From Sycon ciliatum (lineage: Eukaryota > Porifera > Calcarea > Leucosolenida > Sycettidae): a stretch of 64,000 nucleotides of DNA. Positions 1 through 12,800 of the stretch are shown here, one piece after another. The notes under the pieces were generated by a model. The model ran no database searches, was not told the DNA's origin, and saw only the letters and a program-made list of their open reading frames with translations. Numbering within the stretch: position 1 is the first letter of the stretch; every line of letters begins with the position of its first letter. The stretch spans positions 4,348,798-4,412,797 of the forward strand of contig NC_088647.1 of assembly GCF_964019385.1 (NCBI RefSeq). Reading direction: 5' to 3'. Both the position numbers and the translations under genes were made by a program.

Positions 1-500
1 TGGATGCGTGCAATTGCGCAGGGAAGTCATAGAAAAAGAAAGCCTAGCATGTAATCAAAGGCATTGTTGCCTGTGCCTATAATGAAGTAAATAGGAGACT
101 ACAACCACAACAACACTTATAATTACTGGTATACTTGTCGCTGTTCTTGTTGTTCGTCGCGGCTGTTGCTGTTCTTGTTGAATTCTTCAGCAACAACCTA
201 GGCTATCAGTAAGACCTTTGCAGAAGCAGTTATAATAATAATGCAACGAAAACAAACAAAAAAGAATGCTACAGGGGCGGTGTAAAGGGCAAGGTTGAAA
301 GTGTGTTCAAGTAAACGCGGTGCGTGTGCAAATATAATTGGTGTAAGTATGAAAGGCCATTCGAGTCACAATCAGTGGCACACGTGCATTCATTATGAGT
401 TGGATTCAGTGGAGTTCTATGGAGTGCATTGATCTTTCCAGACAGGGAGTGCATTGATTGACTATGCATGTGTACTGTCTATCGTTGACCAGGGCCGGTT
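1..500 (-). other. 3' flank / 3' UTR of the giant gene
   Basis: Downstream of the TAA at 501-503. I see no canonical AATAAA on the minus strand here, so the polyadenylation site is unknown or lies outside the window. No other coding signal is evident. Confidence 0.4.
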
Positions 501-868
501 TTAGTTGGGGCGCTCGTAGCCAGTACAATCACACCATTCGTGTAAGCTGATCCTCTGGTCGGCATTAGCGTCGCAGTACTCCAGGAAGTTATCGGCACAG
601 GCACGTGGTCCTACGTTCTCGGAGAGGTTCACATCAAACCACTCCACCTCATGGAGCTCCAGGAAACGGTCGTACGGCGCAGTGTCGAGCTTGTCAAACG
701 CCCAGTAGACTAGCTCTTTGGCTGGCGTAGCCAGTCGTGGCTCTGCACTAGGCTCGGGGAATGGTGTGACACCCTCGGGACGCTGAATGTATGGGTCTTG
801 CTCACGCCATGAGCGGACGTGCGCTAAGAAATTGTTGTTGAAATAGGTTCGCTTTTCAGGAGTACAAA
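501..868 (-). CDS. Exon 57: EC28, terminal EF-hand module with stop codon
   Basis: Acceptor CTGCAG lies just above 868. The module starts with C-T-P-E-K-R and has the EF1-like F-D-K-L-D loop, then a paired EF-hand [12 protein letters not shown] with Gln at the usual Gly position. The usual WCWC motif is WCDC. In place of the usual splice donor the frame continues Y-E-R-P-N to TAA, so this is the 3' terminal coding exon. Confidence 0.85.
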
Positions 869-3800
869 CTGCAGGGCAGGCAAGAAAAGAATGGAACAAA
901 AAATTCATCAAACCACAATAGTCCAGAAAATAGTTAACGTTCACTTCCGTTCCTGAGGGAACTCACAATGGACGCAACCACCGGAAAAAAACCGAGCAAG
1001 ATGCAGCGCCTAATGGTGTGGTGAGGGGATCAGTCTCGACCTCACAACTACTGGCAACGGTGTGCTCAGATTGGCATGAGCATACAGCGGTACACAACAG
1101 GATGAAGCTGTGGATACCATTCACACTGCACGGGTTATACACCAAAGAGAAGAAAGACCATATGTGGGGAAATAAACACATGTTTGAAACGGTGCAAATT
1201 TTTGTTGGCACCAACTTCAATGCAACTCATCACTGGACTTCAAATCAATCCTGTAGAACGGGTAATTTTAGCGACGTAAAAACCCTAGCGAATTTAGCGA
1301 TTGACTCCTTTTCGCTAAAGTTTCAAGTCGCTAATCTGTTGAGACATTAGCAGTGCACTGGTGATCCGTGAGTAAAATCGCTGCAAATCGCTAAAATAAA
1401 AGGTCGCTAACCGGTTGACAATGGGAAAACGCTAAAATTAATAGTCGCTAAAATTACCCGTTCTACAGTAAACGGACTTGCAAACTACAAACTCGGAGCA
1501 CAGTCAGCGGCAATTTCTTACCTGGATCCAGTCCGGTGCACCAACACCATTCCATCAGGCTGATGTTGCCATTGTTGTTGTAGTCACAGCGACTCCAGTG
1601 CTCCAGTGCACACGCACGTGGTCCCACGCTGCGCTGCATGATGCTAAAGAACGCATCCGCCTCCGAGTGGGACAGCGTTCGGTCCATTGGCGATACGTCT
1701 AGCTCGTCAAACATCCAGTAGATGGCCACCTTGGCTGGTGTAGTCAACCGTGGTTCGGCCTGTGGGTCGGTTACTTGGTTGGGCTCCTCCGGCGATGGTT
1801 CGACATGTCCGGCTTCTTGGCGCATGTCAGATATGTACGTCACCAGGCGAGATTGGAACTGTGTCTCCTTCTCCGGCGTGCACTCTGCCACACAGTAAGG
1901 AATAACAGAGCTCAATCAGAAAACCACTCCATGAATTTCCGGGTCAACTAATACATGTAAAGAGGGGAGGGGGGGGGGTATTATCCAAAGTGGTGACAGC
2001 CTGCGAACCTGTTACCGCAGAGCCCCACCGAAAGCAGACAAATGTACAGCTTGGGGCTGGCAACACATACCTGATCTTCAATGGTCAGCTCCATGAATGG
2101 TGGCACCAACAGAATAGGGTCAGTAGATTTAGTTCATCACAAAGACTATGATGCTCCTTTGGAGAACGCAGAACCAACTACTGTCTACAATTCAACCCAA
2201 GAGGTACTGTGACGTATCTCAGTCACACCAATGATTGCAAACACAAGCATTTCCATGGTATCACGTGTTCGGAGGTTCTGTTGTAAAGTGTACTTGCTTT
2301 CTGAGGTGATGAACTTCAGTGTACACGTCAACCAAGCTAAAACGAAAATGGTTGATTCAATTAAAATCACGTCGGTGACAGCAAATTTAACGGTGCCAAT
2401 ACTGTTTCACCCCCTGTGGACTTGTGAGTGTAGTACAGAGAACACTAGTATGCAAGAATCCTGAGTAGCAGGGAAGAAGCACCAAATATTGCAACCTGTG
2501 GAAAACAATAGCATGATAAGATACTACACTGAACTCTACACGGCTGCCGCTAGCTTACGATTGTCGAGGCCGTTGCACCAGCACCATTCTGACAAACTGA
2601 TGTAGTCATCATCGTCATAATCACAATAGGTCCACTGACTTTCTGCACAGGCACGAGGATGAACGTTGCGCACTGTTTCATTCATGAATGCTCCCACTTC
2701 GGCACGACTTAGCTTCCTGTCCATTGGAGCTACATCCAGTTCATCAAACATCCAGTAGATGGTGATCTTGGCAGGCGTGTTCATACGAGGCTCGGCTGAT
2801 GGGTTACTGGGCTCTCCAGTACTGGGCGAAGGCTCAACATGGCCTGCCTCTGCTCGTTTCATTGACATGTACTCCAAGGTATTGTGTTGGTAGAAAATTC
2901 TCTTCCTTGCTGGGCAGGCTGCAGATTTAACAGGCAATAGTTGGTAGACAGAGGGGGCGGTGTTAGCATGCAGTGTACATGAACATATCCCCTGTACAAC
3001 AGTGACCAGATGTACCTTTGGGGCACAGTGTCCTTCAAGCAGCCACAATACCTTTTGATCTGTTGCTGCACATTATGTACCATAACACCTCCAGTACAAA
3101 GGTTGTGCAATGTTGACATGCTTAGCATTTTTAAAGGCACAGAAAAATGAAACCGAAACAAATTCAGCGCTGACTTACTCGGATCTAGGCCAGTGCACCA
3201 GCACCATTCGGATAGACTAATTGCGCCATCTTGGTTGTAGTCACAGCGATCCCAGTGCTTAACGGCACATGCACGCGGACCAACTTCACGATCTACTTCA
3301 GAAAAGAATGAACCTGCTTCGGCACGACTTAGCTTCCTGTCCGTTGGAGCTACATCCAGCTCATCAAACATCCAGTAGATTGTGATCTTGGCTGGTGTCT
3401 TGAGACGTGGTTCAGCTGTGGGGTCTGGAGTGCTGTCTGGTTCAGGTGATGGCTCAACGTGACCAGACTCTTGGCGCTTTGAAGACATGAATTGAAGGAG
3501 ATTGGCTTGGAAGTGGCTTTCCTTATCTGGGCTGCACTCTGCAGGTAGAACGGCAAGTAAAATACAGCACAGGATTTGAACAGCAACAAGTGGAGCATCA
3601 TTGAAAAAATATATGAATCTGCCGTTTCACCTACTAGTACTCTTTCTTTGCGCTGTTGCTATCACATCAGTACTGTCTAAATCCATTATATTCGGTCATG
3701 TTCTTTTTGCGTGTATTCCACCTGAGGAGAAGGCAATGAAGGTACTAATGGAGAAGTTTGGAGGTGTCAACTGTACGGAACCTGGAGCTTGTTGCTTTCC

Positions 3801-6800
3801 CGGGCGTTAATACATTAGACCGTAGAAAAACCCGCACAAAGCAGAATACTAAAAAGACAAGCCTGCATGCTTTTCAGCACTGTTCGATGGAAGAGCCATT
3901 CAAAGAGACATCACATGCTATTGCTGCCTTCCTGCTCGATCGTTCTTACCATTGTCAAGTCCAGAGCACCAGCACCATTCTGACAGAGAAATCATTCCAT
4001 CCTTGTTATAATCACAGTACTCCTGCAGTGTCTCTGCACATGCACGAGGATCCACTTCACGAACAACTTCACTCATGAATGATGATATCTCATTCTCACT
4101 CAGTTGTCTGTCCATAGGAGATACATCCAGTTCATCAAACTGCCAGTAGATGGCTACTTTGGCTGGTGTATTCAGACGGGGCTCAACTGCTGGATCGCGC
4201 TCACTATTATCTGATGTTGCCTCTGGTTCAGGAATTACATTTGCTTCCGATCTCTTCTTCTTGATGAACTGAAGCATCTTGTGTTGGAAGAACTGACGTT
4301 TGTCAGCTGGGCAAGCTGAAAACAAAAATGAGCACAGCAGGAGGAATATTGGTAGGTTTACGGGACTGAAAGTTAAGGAGCATTATATAGCCACAAAGCA
4401 AAACAACTTCAGAACACAAATCAATGTCAATAAAGGCTGCTGGAGTGCGCATCCAAAATGTGCTAGAGCTGTTAGCCAGTTAGTTGCAGAATGCCAGTAC
4501 TGTCGGTCATTGTCGTGCAATGTTATCGCATGAGCTGATTGTTTAGTAACTGGTGGTGTTAGTAGACATTATAGCATAACTTGTAGTGTCTTGGTCCTTT
4601 TTTCTTTACTATAAATGTCAATGCAAGAAACGAATCTCTGAAAACTTACTTGGATCAAGACCAGTACACCAGCACCATTCCGACAAACTGATAGAACCAT
4701 CATCATTATAATCACAATAGTTCCACTGACTTTCTGCACAGGCACGAGGATGAACATTGCGAACAGTATTGTTCATGAATACTCCAACTTCAGCACGGCT
4801 TAGCTTCCTGTCCATTGGAGCTACATCCAGCTCATCAAACATCCAGTAGATGGTTTGTTTGGCTGGTGTCTTGAGACGTGGTTCAGCTGTGGGATCTCTG
4901 GGTTCATCACTTTCTGGAAGAGGTTCAGTATGGCCAGCTTCAGTACGTCTTGCTGTCATGTAGTTCAGGAGATTATGTTGGTAGAATGTTCTCTTGTCAG
5001 CTGGGCAGGCTGGAGAACAAAGAGAGTAGAGAGTAGAGGCACATGTAGGTAAATGCATTGAGGAAGCGCTGCAGTGTATACTGGAAGATGAACACACAGC
5101 ATGTTACAAGAAATTGTTACTTTCTATCTGTGTACACCCAATCCTGTCTCATAGCTTTTGTGTGAAGCTCAGAGTCGGAAACCTCTCTCTGTAGGTGAAC
5201 CGCAAAATCCTGGAATTCCTGCTACAAGCGTGTCCTAATTTAGGCCAAGCTCCTGGCCAACAGGCAGGACAAATACAATGTCAACAGATGAAGTATGGAA
5301 AATGTTACAAAACCTACCTTCCATTTGTAAAGGCATGACAAACAAAGAGAAATGTAAAGTTCTGGATGTGATCAGTGAAACTCCAAAGGTTTAGAAGTAA
5401 GCTTGGTTCGTTTATACCAAGAATAGAGCGAAGAGTAATCAACATTAACTCATCTTGAAGTAGACTTACTAGGGTCTAGTCCAGTACACCAGCACCACTC
5501 TGATAGACTAATGGATCCATCATTGTTGTAATCACACCGACTCCAGTGATCCTGGGCACAAGCATGCGGACCAACTTCACGATCTACTTCAGAAAAGAAT
5601 GAACCTGCTTCAGCACGACTTAGCTTCCTGTCCATTGGAGCTACATCCAGCTCATCAAACATCCAGTAGATTGTGATCTTGGCTGGTGTCTTGAGACGTG
5701 GTTCAGCTGTGGGATCTGGATTGCTTTCTGGTTCAGGTGATGGTTCAACATGACCTGATTCTTGACGCTTCAAAGACATGAACTGAAGGAGGTTGGCTTG
5801 GAAGTGTCTCTCCTTTTCTGGGCTACATTCTGCAGATATGAACGGGGAATGACATGAAACAAAACATTGAGTAGAGGACATACAATGTATGCTATGCATT
5901 GTTTGTAGCAGCAATGTGGCAACAGGTGTCAGAATAAGCACGATTCTGACACGATTGCGGTTCAGAAGCCTCACGATGTAGGAAATTCAAAAACTGCAGG
6001 TAAGACTTCAGTCACTTTTGCATCAACGGTCGCACCAAAAGATGCTGGTGGCGCAAGGAGAAGCTTGTCATTTGGAGTGACAAGTGATCATATCAGAGTT
6101 GATGATAAACTTTTTTTCTAAAGCGTTGGGAGAAGTTTTGGAGTAGAAAGTGGTCGGACTAGACGTCACGGAGGGCCTGGCTTTCCGGGGCAGTTATGAG
6201 TTTGGCTGTATTTCAGCGGGGTGGAGTGGACATTGTCAAAATTGTATATTTCAAGAATATCTAAAAAGGATGATGTAGGGCATGGCTTCAGTGCTAGAGG
6301 AGAAATTCTACTATCTGCCGGTGTATAGCTCTTGTTAATGCTGGACGTATCTCACTGCTTTATCAGAGCTTGCCATCGGCTTTTTTCGACACGATTATTC
6401 GTGGCACTAGGGGATGCTGGTCCTCGTCTCCTGGCACGCTGGCATGGGTAAGTGGCGCTGCCTCAGGAACTCTTCTAAGGTGGTTAGGCCATGTTGGCTT
6501 GATGGAGTTTTGTTCGTAGCTTGTTTGTGTACGCTGCCCCATTGGCCACTTGCAGCCCCACAAATCATGTGATTTTTGGGCCACTTTGATGGGTATGCCA
6601 GTTTCAAGGCTTCCTTCTGAGGGCTTTGCATTGTCAATCCATATCCCCAAAGGAAACCTACCTGCAAATTGGAACGAAATCTGAGAGATCGACTTGCACA
6701 GAAATCGTTTGGTTTCCCAGATATGCTTTAAAATGCACCGTGGATAACATTCCCAGAAAGAGTGTACAAACACAGTGCCCTGTTTCTGCTCATCAGCAAT

Positions 6801-9800
6801 GACACTGATTCCCAGACAAGTCATAACCTAGTACTGCATTGACCATACTAGCAAACTGCTTATGGCACTAACTTACCATTGTCAAGTCCAGAGCACCAGC
6901 ACCATTCCGACAGAGAAATCATTCCATCTTTATTATGATCACAGTACTCCTGCAGTGTCTCTGCACATGCACGAGGATCCACTTCACGAACAACTTCACT
7001 CCTGAATGATGATATCTCATTCTCACTCAGTTGTCTGTCCATAGGGGCTACATCCAGTTCATCAAACTGCCAGTAGATGGCTACTTTGGCTGGTGTATTC
7101 AGACGGGGCTCAACTGCTGGATCACGCTCACTACTGTCTGATGTTGTCTCTGGTTCAGGAGTTACATTTGCTTGCGATCTCTTCTTCTTGATGAACTGAA
7201 GCATCTTGTGTTGGAAGAACTGACGCTTGTCAGCTGGGCACGCTGAAAAAAAAACACACATACAAAATGGAGAATATTAGAAGGGATATACGGTGAAACC
7301 TGTCTAAGACGACTGCTCAAGGGACCTTCACAATGTAGTCTCTGTGACCAGGTGATGTCCTTAGCCAGGGTCATTTGACTGGAAATAGCATCCCTTGGTC
7401 CTGGTTTCAGTGCTCCTTTAGGACAGGTGGTCGCCTTATCCGAGTGGTCGCCGTGACAGGTTTTGCTGTTAGTCAGTCAGTGTCAACGTGTAACCAGTTG
7501 CAACACCAGAAACATGCCAAATGCAAATCACAGGTAATGAACAAATCTCTGAAAACTTACTTGGATCAAGACCAGTACACCAGCACCATTCCGACAAACT
7601 GATAGAACCATCATCATTGTAATCACAATAGTTCCATTGACTTTCGGCACAGGCACGAGGATGAACATTGCGAACAGTATTGTTCATGAATACTCCAACT
7701 TCAGCACGGCTTAGCTTCCTGTCCATTGGAGCTACATCCAGTTCATCAAACATCCAGTAGATGGTTTGTTTGGCTGGTGTCTTGAGACGTGGTTCAGCTG
7801 TGGGATCTCTGGGTTCATCACTTTCTGGAAGAGGTTCAGTATGGCCAGCTTCAGTACGCTTCATTGTCATGTAGTTCAGGAGATTATGCTGGTAGAATGT
7901 TCTCTTGTTAGCTGGGCAGGCTGGAGAACATAGAGAGTAGAGAGTAGAGGCACATGTAGGTAAATGCATAGAGGAAGCTGTGCAGTGTATACTGGAAGGT
8001 GAACACATGGCATGCTACAGGAAATACTGACTTCCCTGTGATAGCTTATGTGTGAAGGCCAGAGTAGCCAGGGAAGTATCACCATACCCAGACAGAGCTC
8101 TTAGCCAACAGAAACAACAACAAATAACAACGTGAACAAACTTGGAAGACATAATAAAACATTTCATTTGTAATAGCATGGCAAGCGATATGCCGTGTAA
8201 AGTCTACTTGGTAAAGTGTGAACAGTTATAGAATCAGGACTAAAGCCATGCGTGATCCATCCCAAGAAATTCCAAGAATGAAGTCAATGGTAAACAACCT
8301 CTACTCATCTTGAAGTACTTCAGCAAACTCACTCGGATCTAGTCCAGTACACCAGCACCACTCTGACAGGCTAATGGATCCATCATTGTTGTAATCACAC
8401 CGACTCCAGTGATCCTGGGCACAAGCACGCGGACCAACTTCACGATCTACTTCAGAAAAGAATGAACCTGCTTCGGCACGACTTAGCTTCCTGTTCATTG
8501 GAGCTACATCCAGCTCATCAAACATCCAGTAGATTGTGATCTTGGCTGGTGTCTTGAGACGTGGTTCAGCTGTGGGATCTGGAGTGCTGTCTGGTTCAGG
8601 TGATGGCTCAACATGACCTGATTCTTGACGCTTCAAAGACATGAACTGAAGGAGGTTGGCTTGGAAGTGTCTCTCCTTTTCTGGGCTACATTCTGCAGAT
8701 ATGAACGGGGAATGACATGAAACAAAACATTGAGTAGAGGACATACAATGTATGCTATGCATTGTTTGTAGCAGCAATGTGGCGACGAATATCGGACTAA
8801 GGACACTTCTGAGACATGATTGCAGTTCAGAAACACCATTCGCTTCATGGTATGACCAGCCGCTGGCAAAAAAATGGTGGCGGAGTCAGATTTGGGATTG
8901 GTCGACCTCGGTAACTTGTCTACCTTTTTTAAGGTAACACGGTAGAATTATTCTTGAAGCAATTATTTGAAACTTTGAGTAGTAGATTTGTAATAGAATT
9001 TGCATTGTACAGCTATACAGGTAGAGCTATACAGGTAGAGCTAGAATTCGACTCTGGCTTCACGGCAGACACTGAAAGGCAGTGTTTGGGACATTGGGGC
9101 CAAACATGCACATGCTGAGCAAGGCCAATGGATCTGGGGTGGGAGGTACACATGACCCCGTGCTTCTCCCGGACTAGGCATCTTCATCAGTGGAGATCAA
9201 AAACATGGCCAGCAATCGAGGACATCTGAGAGTTGTAATTTTTGTACTCCTCCGAGGTGTGATTTTTGGCGTGCTGGGCCAAGCACAAGGAAGCCATCTG
9301 CAAAAAAACTGCAGAAAATGGTTGTTGTTTGATCCTTTGGTGTAATCTTTGTTTCTAGTCGAAGCTAGATGTGGGCTTTGCGCAGCAAAGCCTAGTTAGC
9401 CCATGCACACGCATGCTGGTGGTGGAGTGCTGCGAGTGCGTGTCATGTGACCACCTCGTGATTAAGCCGTGTGCGCCGTGTATGGCCTGGCAAAATTTTA
9501 TGGACAATCGTGGATCCGGCGTCTAATTATTTGGAGACGTGTTTTGCTGAGCTGTCTTTGTGCGAAGGAGCATTCTTTGCAGTTGCAGTTTCTGTGTCAA
9601 GTCAAAGTTTTTTCCCTCCCTCCCACCCCTTTTGAAGGGGCATTTTGTTTCTCCGGTTGGGGGGGGGGGGCAAACGGGCCTCCTATTATGTCTGTATGTT
9701 GTGACGCCTGATGCCAGGCAGTCGTGTGAGCCCTCGGTGGGCGATTGGCTGGCCTCGGTGGCCGTTTGTGTGCCCTCGGCGGGCAAGATGATATCGGCCC

Positions 9801-12800
9801 ACGGTGGGCAGTTTGCTTGCCTCGGTGGCAATTTGCGCACCCTCGATGGGTTGTCTGCTGGTTTAGCCCTCGACGGGCGGTTTGCTGGCCGCGGCGGCCA
9901 TTTGAGCGCCCTCGGTGGGCAGTATACTAGTTTACCCCTCGGCGGGCGGTTTGCTGGCCTCGGCGGCCATGTGTGCGCCCTCGGTGGGCAGTATGCTAGT
10001 TTAGCCCTCGGCGGGCGGTTTGCTGGCCTCGGCGGCCATTTGCGCGCCCTCGGTGGGCAGTAGGCTAGTTTAGCCATTTGGGCGCCCTCGGTGGGCAGTA
10101 TGCTAGTTTAGACCGCGGCGGGCCGCGGTGGCCATTTGGGCGTCCTTGGCGGGCGGATGCTAGTTTCAGGCATGCATCTTTACTCAATCAATTATTATCA
10201 AAGAGCATATTCTTGAATATTTGAATTGTCCAAAAGATATCATGGCAACCCCCAACCCAATGTGTCTATTGTATGTTTGTGCACGCCATAGAGAGCGGTA
10301 CGTTGTGCGGGTGTCTGCGTGTCAGAGCATGGGTACACCAGTGGCGTGTGCGTGCATGTGTGCGCTTGTGTCTGGCTGCATGAGTGCACGAGTGCCCAAG
10401 CTGGGCGTGCGGGTGCACTTGCGGTGCTTGCATGTTGACGGGTGCAGGGGTTAATTGCTGTTTGGAGCAGAACCGCTGAAATTGACTATTTTCTGCATGT
10501 ACTCATACATGTACTCATGTACTCAGGCATGCAGTCTCACTCGTATTTTAGCTCTTTTTCTGGAATGGATGCTGCTCTGCGCCCCTTGGTGAAAATTTCC
10601 TGCGCTCGTGGAGCAGCTGAAAAGGACCACTGGTATGTCTGGTTCCTGGTTTGAAAGTGGAGAGTCGACTTTTGTGCCTTGAAAAAGGAGTAGAGAGCGA
10701 TAAAGGTACGTCTGTGGCCAATTTTTGAGTGCTCCTCGTACATTTTTGATCGTGATAGAAATTCTCAGACCAAAGTCAGACCAAAGTCAGCGCGATGATG
10801 GCAGTACAGTTTTCTTGTGGATTTTTTAGTTGTTTCATCTCGTATCTATGTCAGTATCGTGATGGTGAAGTGGAGAGGGTGATTTTCTTCCTCTAGGCTT
10901 CGTTCGGCCGACTTTGCTTCGTCCTCGTCGAAAAGTGATCCTGAAAAAAAGGTCGATTCGCAAAATTATGTTGATTTTCAATGTACGTGATGACATGCGA
11001 TTGCTGGCTATGAGTATGCCAAGTTGCACACTACCGTGACTTGTTACACTGTATATATCATTCCTAGGAAGAGTGCACATACACAATACCCTGCAATTTA
11101 AATTAGTGGTGCGCACAGGTAATCGGGTACCCATGCTACCCGTGAGGACCTCGGGTAGACGGGTACAGAATAGTACCCAAAAACCCGAAGTCGCAGATGA
11201 CATCATATACAGTGCACGTGTACAAATTCATATAATACTCCGCATGTCTACCCAGTGTGTAAGAGAAGGGGTGCATTGTGGTGTTACCATGGAAACATTA
11301 CCCGATCGGGTATCCGTGCTACCCGTGGAAAACTACCCGAACCCGATACCCGAAGAAAAGGCTACCCGACTCAGCCCCAATTTAAAGACAAGCCAAAACC
11401 AAGTACTCCTGTGACCATACTACCAAACTGCTTATGGCACTCATAATCTTAGGCCACACGTTTTTATTTCTATGTTTCTCGTCACCCGCGCGCATACGAT
11501 TCAGGAGTCTGGAAGAAAAAAAGAAAACAAACTCTGCTGCACTGACTGTGCATGTGGGGACAAGCACACTCATGCACATGTGGCCTGTGCGACACATGAT
11601 GCGAGGTCGGCATTTGTTGTGCGCAATCTAGCTGCACATGCACAGATTGTGACAGAAGCTCCTATCACATACTAGTTGCTAACTATGGATGCTATTTTTC
11701 ATTGTGTATTGGTGGATTTTAGTGTGAACAAAGGTCTAATAAACTTTTTTTATTCTTTGGTCATTTTTTATTTTTTTCCACCTCTCGCATACGTTTTTAG
11801 ATTTTCAGGTGACGAGAAACATAGAAATAAAAACGTGTGGCCTTACCATTGTCAAGTCCAGAGCACCAGCACCATTCCGACAGAGAAATCATTCCATCGT
11901 CATTATAATCACAGTACTCCTGCAGTGTCTCTGCACATGCACGAGGATCCACTTCACGAACAACTTCACTCATGAATGATGACATCTCATTCTCACTCAG
12001 TTGTCTGTCCATAGGGGCTACATCCAGTTCATCAAACTGCCAGTAGATGGCTACTTTGGCTGGTGTATTCAGACGGGGCTCAACTGCTGGATCACGGTCA
12101 CTACTATCTGATGCTGTCTCTGGTTCAGGAGTTACATTTGCTTGCGATCTCTTCTTCTTGATGAACTGAAGCATTCTGTGTTGGAAGAACTGACGTTTGT
12201 CAGCTGGGCAAGCTGAAAACACAAATGCGCACAGCAGGACGGATATTGGTACGTTTACGGGACTGACAGCTTGGGAGTATTATATAGCCACAAAGCAAAA
12301 CAACTTCAGAACTCAAATCAATGGCAATGAAAGTCACAAATCTCTACTGAAAACTTACTTGGATCGAGACCAGTACACCAGCACCATTCTGACAAACTGA
12401 TAGAACCATCATCATTATAATCACAATAGTTCCACTGACTTTCTGCACAGGCACGAGGATGAACATTGCGCACTGTATTGTTCATGAATACTCCAACTTC
12501 AGCACGGCTTAGCTTCCTGTCCATTGGAGCTACATCCAGCTCATCAAACATCCAGTAGATGGTTTGTTTGGCTGGTGTCTTGAGACGTGGTTCAGCTGTG
12601 GGATCTCTGGGTTCATCACTTTCTGGAAGAGGTTCAGTATGGCCAGCTTCAGTACGCTTCATTGTCATGTAGTTCAGGAGATTATGCTGGTAGAATGTTC
12701 TCTTGTCAGCTGGGCAGGCTGGAGAACAAAGAGAGTAGAGAGTAGAGGCACATGTGGGTAATATGATGCACTGAGGATGCGCTGCAGTGTATACTGGAAC

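Noticed and set aside
955..1050. Candidate exon with donor GTGAGTTCC between exons 56 and 57
   Set aside because: The only open option ends in phase 2, incompatible with the following phase-1 exon.
5310..5360. Donor-like GGAAG|GTAGGTTT upstream of exon 52, repeated near 12840
   Set aside because: Phase 1 to 0 in both places; explained by duplicated intron sequence.
9523..10077. Long Pro-rich and Gly-rich ORFs on both strands
   Set aside because: Produced by the 69-bp repeat period rather than codon structure.
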